Both the position numbers and the translations under genes were made by a program. Positions 34,719 through 41,890 of a DNA stretch of 64,000 nucleotides are shown in pieces. The stretch's first letter is position 1. Each line of letters begins with the position of its first letter. This stretch comes from DASVBE01 sp963770375 (GTDB lineage Bacteria > Actinomycetota > Actinomycetes > Streptosporangiales > Streptosporangiaceae). Under the pieces are notes generated by a model. It worked only from the letters and a program-made list of their open reading frames with translations. It was not told the origin of the DNA and made no database searches. The stretch lies in the NCBI GenBank assembly GCA_963770375.1, contig CAVYPM010000015.1, positions 27,120 through 91,119 on the forward strand. The letters run 5' to 3'.

Positions 34719-34755
34719 ATGTAAAGCCTGATTCGCGGAATTTTTACATTTGTAA
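34719..34755. promoter_or_regulatory. Candidate Lrp operator in the divergent region
   Basis: ATGTAAA (34719-34725) is matched by TTTACAT (34743-34749), and the latter overlaps the perfect palindrome TTACA-TT-TGTAA (34744-34755). This AT-rich island lies between the Lrp gene and the aminotransferase gene, where an Lrp-type autoregulator would bind. Confidence 0.55.
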
Positions 34756-34818
34756 GATCCGCTGTCAAGGGCACTCACTGTCACTGCCGTGAGGCGCTGT
34801 CGAGGGATGGAGCGGCTG

Positions 34819-36031
34819 ATGACCGCAGCACTGGAGCACGACTGGAACGCCGGCCTGGCCAGGCGCACGCACGCGCTGGGCGGCGGCGAGATCACCGCGA
34901 TCCTCGCCCTGGCCGGCGCGACCGACGTGATCACCTTCTCCGGCGGGTTCCCCGACCCGGCCACCTGGCCCAGGGACGTGCTGGCCGGCCTGGCCGCCAA
35001 GCTGATCACCGACGACGCTCCAGTCGCTCTGCAGTACGCGGCCACCGAGGGCGTGGCCAGCGTGCGCGACTTCGTGTCCGGCCGGCTGGGCCGCCTCGAG
35101 GGCCGCATCCCGGGCGGCCGGCGAGCTGATGATCACCAGTGGCGGCATCGACTGCATGGAGCTGCTGGCCAAGAGCTACCTCGACCCCGGTGACGTGGTC
35201 GTGGTCGAGGCGCCGACCTACCTCGGCGCGATCATGGCCTTCCGCGGCTACGAGGCGAGCCTGCACGGCGTGCCCATGGACGACGACGGGATGCGGGTTG
35301 ACCAGCTGGCGGACATGCTGGCCGGCGGGCTGCGGCCGAAGATCCTCTACACGATCCCCGACTTCCAGAACCCGACCGGGCTGTCGCTGTCCGCCGAGCG
35401 GCGCGAGGCGCTGATCGCGCTGGCCCGCCGGTACGGGTTCCTGATCCTGGAGGACACCGCCTACCGTGAGCTGCCGTTCGGCCGCGAGGTGCCGCCCAGC
35501 CTGTGGTCAGCCGCGCCGGACGTGGTGCTCCAGGCCGGCACGTTCTCCAAGATCTTCAGCCCCGGGTTCCGGCTCGGCTGGGCGGCCGGGCCGCCGGCCG
35601 TCATCAGCCGGCTGATCGTGGCCAAGCAGAACTCCGACCAGTGCTCCGGCGCGCTCGGCCAGCGGCTGCTCGAGGAGTACGGCCGCAGCGGCGAGATGGA
35701 CGCGCAGATCGAGCGGTCCCGGGCGCTGTACGCTCGCCGGGCCGAGCTCGTCGGGGCGGCGCTGGCCGCGCACATGCCCGAGGGCACCACGTGGACCACG
35801 CCGCGCGGCGGCTTCTACTACTGGGTGACCGCCCCGGCCGGGACGGACACCGTGGCGCTGGCGCAGGCGGCCCGCGCCCGCAAGGTGGCCTACGTGCCGG
35901 GGGCGCCGTTCTACCCCGGCCAGGACGGCCACGCGCAGATCCGGCTGGCCTACAGCCGGGTCGCGGACGATCTCATCGACGAGGGAATCCGCCGCATCGG
36001 CGAGGTGCTGCGGACCGGACGGGAGGCATAG
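34819..36031 (+). CDS. PLP-dependent fold-type I aminotransferase (aminoadipate/aromatic type), one frameshift
   Basis: About 400 residues. The start (ALGGGEITAILALAG, ITFSGGFPDPATWP) and LQYAATEGVASVRDFV match the LysN/MocR-like class I aminotransferases. After a one-base shift near 35115 comes MITSGGIDCMELLAK, TIPDFQNPTGLSLS, and the Schiff-base Lys in AGTFSKIFSPGFRLGW, then YVPGAPFYPG. All catalytic motifs are intact. ATG at 34819 with GGGATGGAG upstream is preferred. Its stop overlaps the next start (TAGTG). It probably deaminates the amino acid produced by the neighbouring pathway. Confidence 0.85.
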
Positions 36032-36483
36032 TGACCGACACGGCAGGCATGGGCGACGCGCACAGCCACTTCGGGATCGAGGCGGCGGGCGAGCCCGCGC
36101 ACCCCGGGCGCTTCGTGAACGTGGACGCGATGAAGGCGGTCGAGTTCGTGCCCGGGCTCGGCTTCCGGCCGGTGCTCGGCGACGGCGCGCTGGTGAACTT
36201 CGTCAGCTTCGAGCCGGGCACCGAGGCGCCCAAGCACGTGCACTCCGAAGAGCAGATCGTCATCGTGGTGGACGGCGAGTTCACCTTCGACCTGGACGGG
36301 GACGTCCGGGTGATGCGCCGCGGCGACGTGTGCGTGGTCCCGGCCTGGGTGCCGCACGGCGCGTGGACGAGCGAGACCAGCTGCCTGGAGATCGACGTGT
36401 TCGTCCCGCCGCGGGAGAGCCTGCTCAAGCTGGCCGCGGCGCAGGCCGGCGAGGCTGACGGCGGCGCGGGCGGCGAGGGCTAG
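36031..36483 (+). CDS. Cupin-domain protein
   Basis: 150 residues from a GTG overlapping the previous stop. The cupin motif 1 is GTEAPKHVHSEEQIVIVVDGEF, giving His-x-His and a Glu-Glu pair, and motif 2 is RRGDVCVVPAWVPHGAW. The metal ligands are therefore kept. A small enzyme or a sensor of the pathway is possible. Its stop is immediately followed by the SDR start. Confidence 0.87.
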   Translation: MTDTAGMGDAHSHFGIEAAGEPAHPGRFVNVDAMKAVEFVPGLGFRPVLGDGALVNFVSFEPGTEAPKHVHSEEQIVIVVDGEFTFDLDGDVRVMRRGDVCVVPAWVPHGAWTSETSCLEIDVFVPPRESLLKLAAAQAGEADGGAGGEG

Positions 36484-37275
36484 GTGGACCTCGGGCTGGC
36501 GGGCCGCCGGGCGATCGTCACCGGCGGCTCCAAGGGCCTGGGCCTGGCCATCGCGGCCGAGCTGCTGGGCGAGGGCGCGGCGGTGGCGATCTGCTCCCGG
36601 AACGCCGCGGAGCTGGACGACGCGGCCGCGGCGCTGGCCAAGCAGGCCGGCGACAGCGCCCAGATCGTGGCGCTGGCCTGCGACGTCACCGACCCGGAGC
36701 AGGTCACCGCGTTCGTGGACGGGGCCGCCGCGGCGCTCGGCGGGGTCGACATCCTGGTCAACAACGCCGGCGGGGCCCGCCCGGGCCGGTTCGCCGCGCT
36801 GACCGACGACGACTGGCAGGCCGACACCGAGGTCAAGCTGTTCTCCCAGATCCGCTGCATCCGCGCGGCCCTGCCCCACCTGCGGGAGAGCGCCGCGCCG
36901 CGGGTCATCAACATCAACGCGATCTACGCGCGCTACCCGGACCCGGCGTTCCTGGCCTCCTCGGTCAACCGGGCCTCCTGCCTCAGCCTCTCCAAGGCCC
37001 TCTCGATGGAGCTGGGAGCAGAGGGAATCCTGGTAAATAGTGTGAATATCGGGCTCGTTGAGACCCCGCAGTGGGAGAATATTCACCAGCGCAGAGCCCC
37101 CGACATCCCGGCGGGGGAATTCTTCGGAAAGCTGGCCGCGGCCGAGGTGCCGCTGGGCCGGTTCGGCCGGCCCGATGAGGTCGCCGGGCTGGTCACGTTC
37201 CTGGCCAGCGACCGGGCCAGCTACATCGCCGGCGCGTCAATCGATATCGCCGGGGGCATGGGGAAATTCCTGTAA
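36484..37275 (+). CDS. SDR-family protein with a non-classical active site
   Basis: 263 residues. The cofactor motif TGGSKGLGLAIA and NNAG are present. The usual catalytic Ser-Tyr-Lys set is not: the Ser position reads NINAIYA, and the YxxxK segment reads SSVNRA, so Tyr is replaced by Ser and Lys by Arg. A branch of BKR-like SDRs with this change is known (the cd05344-like group), so it is not a sequencing fault. GTG start directly after the cupin stop. The reaction is unknown. It may use a different proton relay or not be a dehydrogenase. Confidence 0.87.
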   Translation: MDLGLAGRRAIVTGGSKGLGLAIAAELLGEGAAVAICSRNAAELDDAAAALAKQAGDSAQIVALACDVTDPEQVTAFVDGAAAALGGVDILVNNAGGARPGRFAALTDDDWQADTEVKLFSQIRCIRAALPHLRESAAPRVININAIYARYPDPAFLASSVNRASCLSLSKALSMELGAEGILVNSVNIGLVETPQWENIHQRRAPDIPAGEFFGKLAAAEVPLGRFGRPDEVAGLVTFLASDRASYIAGASIDIAGGMGKFL

Positions 37276-37289
37276 GGGGTAATAGATAA

Positions 37290-38069
37290 ATGTGCCGGCT
37301 TCTGGGGTTTTGCGCCCGGGAGGAAGTGCCTGTCGCCCAGCTCATGGGGGCGGACGGGTTCGCTGAGTTCACCGGGCTGGCCGCGCTGCACAGCGACGGC
37401 TGGGGCATGGGCTGGTACGAGGGGAGCGAGCCGCGGCTGCGCAAGGCGCCGGAATCCGCGGAGCACGCCCCCGAGTACGCCAAGCTCGCCCACGAGGCGC
37501 TGGGCGACATCGGCCTGGTGCACCTGCGCTGGGCCACGCCCGGCCTGGAGATCAGCGAGCGGAACACGCACCCGTTCCGGTACGGCCCGTACCTGCTGGC
37601 CCACAACGGGGCCATCCACCCGCAGGACCGGCTGGGGGAGATCATCCCGCCGGGCTGGGACGAGAAGCGGGCCGGCACCACGGACAGTGAGTTCTACTTC
37701 CTCGGCATCATGTCGCGGCTGGAAGCCAGCGGCGGTGACCTGGCCGCGGCGATCGGCGGCACCACCGCGCACATCGAGGAACTGTTCGCGCCCGCCAGCC
37801 TGAACGCGATCCTGCTGACCCCGGACAAGCTGTACGCGATCAACTGGCACGACGCGACCAAGGTCGCCGAGGCCGACCTGCGCAAGCGCGGCTGGGTGGG
37901 CAGCCAGGACGACGTGCTGGCCTACCTCGACCTGCGCTACCGGATCACCCCGGAGGCCGTGGTGGTGGCCAGCACCGGCTGGCCGCAGGACGGCTGGGAC
38001 CTGCTGCCCAACCGCCACCTGCTGGTCGTCGACCGCACCACGCTGCACCGCGAGATCCGGCCGCTTTAG
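37290..38069 (+). CDS. Class II glutamine amidotransferase domain protein
   Basis: 259 residues starting MCRLLGF, with Cys2 as the N-terminal nucleophile after Met removal. HSDGWGMGWYEG, HLRWATPG, NTHPF and LAHNGAIH form the glutaminase site, as in the EgtC/YafJ-like stand-alone group. AAGGGG precedes the ATG. It is the last gene of the aminotransferase-cupin-SDR series. Beside a gamma-glutamyl ligase it could act as a gamma-glutamyl amide hydrolase (inference). It converges on the NTF2-like gene with a 15-base gap. Confidence 0.9.
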   Translation: MCRLLGFCAREEVPVAQLMGADGFAEFTGLAALHSDGWGMGWYEGSEPRLRKAPESAEHAPEYAKLAHEALGDIGLVHLRWATPGLEISERNTHPFRYGPYLLAHNGAIHPQDRLGEIIPPGWDEKRAGTTDSEFYFLGIMSRLEASGGDLAAAIGGTTAHIEELFAPASLNAILLTPDKLYAINWHDATKVAEADLRKRGWVGSQDDVLAYLDLRYRITPEAVVVASTGWPQDGWDLLPNRHLLVVDRTTLHREIRPL

Positions 38070-38084
38070 CGGCCAGCTCGCCAG

Positions 38085-38543
38085 TTAGCGCAGCGGGAAG
38101 GGCTGGCCCTTCTCGGCTTCCGGCCGGGGGCCGAAGATGCGCCTGTCACTCTCCTTGATCGGGACGTCGTTGATGCTGGCCTCACGGCGGCGCATCAGGC
38201 CGTCGTCGTCGAACTCCCAGAGCTCGTTGCCGTAGCTGCGATACCACTGGCCCTTGCCGTCGTGGGACTCGTACTGGTAGCGCACCGCGATCCGGTTGTC
38301 CCCGAACGCCCACATTTCCTTGCGCAGGGCGTAGTCCAGCTCGCGGTCCCACTTGCGGCGGAGGAAGCCGATGATCCCGGCGCGGCCGGTGACGAACTCG
38401 TGCCGGTTGCGCCACACCGAATCCTGGGTGTACGCGCCCGCGACCCGCTCCGGGTCGCGGGTGTTCCAGGCGTCCTCCGCGGCCTGCACCTTCTGCCGCG
38501 CGGAGGCCTCGGTGAACGGCGGCAGCGGCGGCCGTGGCGTCAT
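38085..38543 (-). CDS. NTF2-like/DUF1348 family protein
   Basis: 152 residues. The pattern PFTEASARQKVQAAEDAWNT, then QDSVWRNRHEFVTGRAGI, FLRRKWDRELDYALRKEMWAF and FGDNRIAVRYQYESHD, is that of the DUF1348 (SnoaL-like) proteins. It is probably a small-molecule-binding or enzymatic cone-fold protein. Its ATG overlaps the stop of a permease remnant (TAATG). Confidence 0.88.
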   Translation of the reverse strand: MTPRPPLPPFTEASARQKVQAAEDAWNTRDPERVAGAYTQDSVWRNRHEFVTGRAGIIGFLRRKWDRELDYALRKEMWAFGDNRIAVRYQYESHDGKGQWYRSYGNELWEFDDDGLMRRREASINDVPIKESDRRIFGPRPEAEKGQPFPLR

Positions 38544-38725
38544 TACTTCTCCCCGGGTCCTGACCCGATGGCGGCGTACGCCCGCGGCCGGGTCGCCTTC
38601 ATGATCAGGGCCCAGGCTATGCCTGCCGCCGCGGCGACGGCGAAGAACAGCGGGGAAGATCCAGGCCAGCGCCGAGCCGGGGGCGACCCCGAGGAGCGTG
38701 GCGTAGTTGTCCGAGCACAGCTAAC
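38543..38725 (-). pseudogene. C-terminal remnant of an APC-type permease
   Basis: Reading through one extra base near 38655 gives SDNYATLLGVAPGSALAWIF, then PLFFAVAAAAGIAWALIMKA and the tail RPRAYAAIGSGPGEK. This looks like the last helix and tail of an amino acid permease. Nothing of the first 400 residues remains upstream. It probably once formed an operon with the DUF1348 gene. Confidence 0.55.
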
Positions 38726-38808
38726 CGTCGCCACCGCCGAGTGGAACGCGATAAGCGCAGCTGATTAACGGACAAGATCTATTTTCCTGGCCGTCCGCGG
38801 AAACCTGG

Positions 38809-39363
38809 CTAACGGCCGTTATCGGCCTGGTAATGGCGCAGGAACTGCTCGTGGGCGGCGCGGACGCCGTCGTGATCGCCGGTGGCCAGGAGGTCGAGGA
38901 GGAGGCCGCGGACCACGGCCACGCCGAGCCGGGCCTCCGCCCGGGCGGTGGCCGGGTCGGCGCCCGCTTCCTCGAGGGCTTCGGCGACCGGCCCGGCCCA
39001 CGAGGTCACCGCGTCGCGGGCAAACCCCTCGGTCCCGGGGCGGCCGAGCAGCGACTGCACGTACAGCTCGAAGAACAGCCGCTCGGCCGGCCGCAGCTGC
39101 GGGTCGCTGATCCGCTGCCAGAACCGGCGGGCGCCGTCCGGGGTGACCGCCCAGCCGAGCTGGGTGGACCGCTCGGCCTCATCGACCGCGCGGGCGACCG
39201 CGGTGAGCAGGCCCTCCCGTGAACCGAAGTGGTACAGCAGCATGCGGTGGCTGGTGCCGATCGCGGCGGCCAGCTCGCGCAGGCTGAGGTCGCCGATGCC
39301 GCCGCGACGGGCCTGGCCGACGGCGGCGGCCAGCAGCCGGTCCCGCGCTTGCGAGGAAGCCAT
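38809..39363 (-). CDS. TetR-family transcriptional regulator
   Basis: 184 residues. The N-terminal HTH reads GIGDLSLRELAAAIGTSHRMLLYHFGSREGLLTAV. The C-terminal ligand domain is variable. It is divergent from the SRPBCC gene across 55 bases that contain two matching palindromes, the normal arrangement for an autorepressor that also controls its neighbour. Confidence 0.92.
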   Translation of the reverse strand: MASSQARDRLLAAAVGQARRGGIGDLSLRELAAAIGTSHRMLLYHFGSREGLLTAVARAVDEAERSTQLGWAVTPDGARRFWQRISDPQLRPAERLFFELYVQSLLGRPGTEGFARDAVTSWAGPVAEALEEAGADPATARAEARLGVAVVRGLLLDLLATGDHDGVRAAHEQFLRHYQADNGR

Positions 39364-39372
39364 AGCCTGATT

Positions 39373-39402
39373 GTACCATCTGGTACATGAACCAAGTGGT
39401 AC
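39373..39402. promoter_or_regulatory. Two tandem operator palindromes for the TetR regulator
   Basis: GTACCA-TC-TGGTAC (39373-39386) is a perfect palindrome. GAACCA-AG-TGGTAC (39389-39402) repeats it with one mismatch. Centres are 16 bp apart, between the divergent starts of the TetR and SRPBCC genes. Consensus GWACCANNTGGTAC. Confidence 0.7.
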
Positions 39403-39418
39403 AAACGAAGGAGCGGTT

Positions 39419-39895
39419 GTGAGCAGGCTTCATGTGGAGGCCGAGACGGTCGTCGCGGCACCGCCGGCCACGGTCTGGGCCCTGGTCTCCGACGCGCGCC
39501 GGTATCCGGAGTGGGGCCCGTGGCGCGAGGGCCGCTACCAGCGGGCCGGGGATGAGTCCGAGCGCGGCCCGGGCGCGGTCCAGGTCCTCACGTCGGCGCG
39601 GCGCACCTACGGCCGCCGTTCCGTGTCCGTGGAGCGGATCGTGGTGGCCGAGCCGGAGCGGCGGCTGGTCTACGAGGTCATCGGCGGCATCCCGGTGCGC
39701 AACTACCGCGGCGAGGTCACGCTGACCCCGGCCGACGGCGGCACCAGGGTCCGCTGGTCGGCCGACTGGGACAGCACGATGGCGGGCCGCCTGGTCCACC
39801 GCACCCTGCGCGTGTTCTACCCGGAGATGCTGGCCGCCCTGGCCGGCGCCGCGGCTAGCACAGCGAGCAGCAAGCACAGCGCGGGAGCCAGCTAG
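39419..39895 (+). CDS. SRPBCC (START-like) family protein
   Basis: 158 residues from GTG with GAAGGAG upstream. VEAETVVAAPPATVWALVSDARRYPEWGPW and the LTPADGGTRVRWSADWDS stretch define the polyketide-cyclase/dehydrase-like fold, a hydrophobic ligand pocket. It is very likely controlled by the divergent TetR protein, perhaps in response to the same ligand. Confidence 0.88.
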   Translation: MSRLHVEAETVVAAPPATVWALVSDARRYPEWGPWREGRYQRAGDESERGPGAVQVLTSARRTYGRRSVSVERIVVAEPERRLVYEVIGGIPVRNYRGEVTLTPADGGTRVRWSADWDSTMAGRLVHRTLRVFYPEMLAALAGAAASTASSKHSAGAS

Positions 39896-39954
39896 CCGGA
39901 CTGCCGGAAACCGCTACCGGGGTATGCAGGCCGGCGATGAACGCGGCGCGCCGA

Positions 39955-40009
39955 AGCGATCGATGTAACATCGCTTCGCTGAGAAGAGAGCGATGTTACA
40001 TCGATCGCT
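39955..40009. terminator. 21-bp perfect hairpin, second member of the dispersed family
   Basis: AGCGATCGATGTAACATCGCT (39955-39975) pairs with 39989-40009 across a 13-base loop. It lies between the convergent SRPBCC and phosphodiesterase genes, so it can serve as a two-way terminator. Its stem is almost the same as that at 29547-29600. Confidence 0.7.
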
Positions 40010-40024
40010 GACCGGCCGGGTGGC

Positions 40025-41686
40025 TCAGCCCGGGAGCACCTGAGTGTGCTCGATGCGGACGGCCTGCAGGGCCCGGGGGTTCAGGCCGAGCAGGCGCAGG
40101 ATGGTCGGGGCTATCTGGGTGGTCTCGACCGGGGCGCCGACGGTCTGGCCGTGGGCAGGGCCCGGCAGGACCACCAGAATCGGCACGTGGCGGTCTTGCG
40201 GGTCGTCGCCGCCGTGCTCGGCGATCTTGCTCATGCCGCCGGTGTAGACCACGCCGTGCTGGGCGATGCCGACCACGTCCGGGTGGCGCGGCTCGCTGGC
40301 CGGCACGCCGAACAGCCGGGCCGCGCCCGCCCCGGCGAGCACCCGCTTCAGGCCGGAGGCCTGCACGGTGATCGCCTTGCCGCCGATGTTGTTGCCCGCC
40401 GCCGTGTGGGTGAGCAGGAACTGCTTCACGAAGCTGGCCGCGGCCGGGGACCGGTCGCTGAGCCAGAGCAGCATGCCGTCGTCGTCGCTGGCCGACACGA
40501 CCAGGTCACCGGCCTTCGGGTGCGCCGCGGTCCACGCCTTGTTGACCGCGTCGATGATCGGGCCATCGTCCACCCGGGCGAGCGCCGCAGGGCTGGTGGG
40601 GGACTGGCCGTGCTTGGCCGAAAGGATGATCGCGGTGCTGCCGGCCAGGCCCCGGGCCCGGATCTCCGCGGCCATCCTGCCGACCTGCGCGCTGACGTAG
40701 TTCAGGGCCCGGGTCAGCAGCGGCCCGGGCACCGTGCCGCCGGGCTGGTAGCCGCCGGTCAGCCCGTCGGAGGTGGGCAGCTTCTGGGCGGTGGACACGG
40801 TCTGGAAGTTCATCCCGAAGATGGCCGGGACGCCCACATGGTGGGCCCGGCTGTGGTCGAAGCCGTCGATCTCGTTGATGATCGACTGGACCTTGAACGA
40901 GTCGTACTCCATCGTCGCCTTGTTGTCGGTGGTCCAGTCGTTGCCGGACGGGAAGCCCAGGGCGTCGCTGTTGATCTCGGGGGTGAAGAAGTCCTGCACG
41001 CCGGACCCGGATGGGCCGGACACGATCTGGTAGGCCGGGTGCTTGTCGGTCCAGGCGGTCCGCAGGCCGTGCTGCCTGGCGACGTTGAACACCGTGTTCA
41101 CCTGGAGGTACTGGTTCGGCAGGATCGGCTTGCAGGTCGCCGGGTCGACCGGGAGGGCGGCCGGGCTGATCACGGTGACCGGGTTGCCGGTCATCTGCAG
41201 GATGGTGCCGGGCAGCCCGGCCAGCCCCTGGCCCGCGTCCAGGGAGGTGGGGCTGAGGTCGTCGCTCTCGTCGTAGTCGACCGCGCCGCCCGGGACCGGG
41301 CCGGTGCACTTCGTGGTCCCCGGCGGGAAAACGCCGTGGCTGAACGTGTCGTCGTAGTAGACCCCGGTCACCCCGGGATCGCCGCCGGTCACCTGGCCGA
41401 CCAGCCCGGGGAACGAGTCGGACGGGAACGGGGTGCGGGCCCGGGAGTACTCGATCCCGCGGCTCTCCAGCCTGGCCAGCGCCGAATGGGGGTGGGTGCG
41501 GACGTACCAGGCCAGGTCCTGCTGGTGCAGGCCATCGACCGAGATCAGCAGCACGTGCCTGATCGGTGACGGGCTGCCGTGGGCCGGCTGGCCAGCGGCC
41601 AGGGCGGGCCCGGTAGCGGTGCCGGCGATCAGCGCCGCCACGCCGCCGGCCACCGCCGCGGCCCGGCGGATCGGCTTGGTGGGCAT
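40025..41686 (-). CDS. Secreted alkaline-phosphatase-superfamily phosphodiesterase/nucleotide pyrophosphatase-like protein
   Basis: 553 residues. A signal peptide ends near GPALAAGQ. The metal and nucleophile region is HVLLISVDGLHQQDL with TPFPSDSFPGLVGQVTGG; the Ser/Thr nucleophile lies in this second stretch. Later metal-site motifs include LSAKHGQSP and PDVVGIAQHGVVY with SKIAEHGGDDPQDRHVPI. It probably hydrolyses phosphodiester or pyrophosphate bonds outside the cell. GGGAGGAAA precedes the ATG. Confidence 0.87.
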   Translation of the reverse strand: MPTKPIRRAAAVAGGVAALIAGTATGPALAAGQPAHGSPSPIRHVLLISVDGLHQQDLAWYVRTHPHSALARLESRGIEYSRARTPFPSDSFPGLVGQVTGGDPGVTGVYYDDTFSHGVFPPGTTKCTGPVPGGAVDYDESDDLSPTSLDAGQGLAGLPGTILQMTGNPVTVISPAALPVDPATCKPILPNQYLQVNTVFNVARQHGLRTAWTDKHPAYQIVSGPSGSGVQDFFTPEINSDALGFPSGNDWTTDNKATMEYDSFKVQSIINEIDGFDHSRAHHVGVPAIFGMNFQTVSTAQKLPTSDGLTGGYQPGGTVPGPLLTRALNYVSAQVGRMAAEIRARGLAGSTAIILSAKHGQSPTSPAALARVDDGPIIDAVNKAWTAAHPKAGDLVVSASDDDGMLLWLSDRSPAAASFVKQFLLTHTAAGNNIGGKAITVQASGLKRVLAGAGAARLFGVPASEPRHPDVVGIAQHGVVYTGGMSKIAEHGGDDPQDRHVPILVVLPGPAHGQTVGAPVETTQIAPTILRLLGLNPRALQAVRIEHTQVLPG

Positions 41687-41703
41687 GAGTTTCCTCCCGG
41701 GAG

Positions 41704-41734
41704 TACTTCTGACGGGATTACTACGTCAGAAGTA
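41704..41734. promoter_or_regulatory. 11-bp palindrome upstream of the phosphodiesterase
   Basis: TACTTCTGACG and CGTCAGAAGTA bracket nine bases, 18 bases upstream of the start codon and after the MFS gene stop. It could be an operator or a terminator of the MFS transcript. Confidence 0.5.
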
Positions 41735-41890
41735 GTACCGCGGGCAGGCGTCGCCGGGCTGACCGCCAGCCGACCAGAAGGTGACGGCTCGCTGAGAACG
41801 GCGGGGAAATGCGCCGGGCGGCGGCCGGGAACGCGCCGGGGCCGGCCGCGGAGTGATCCGCGGCCGGCCCCGGGCCGTGCTGTGCCGGTG

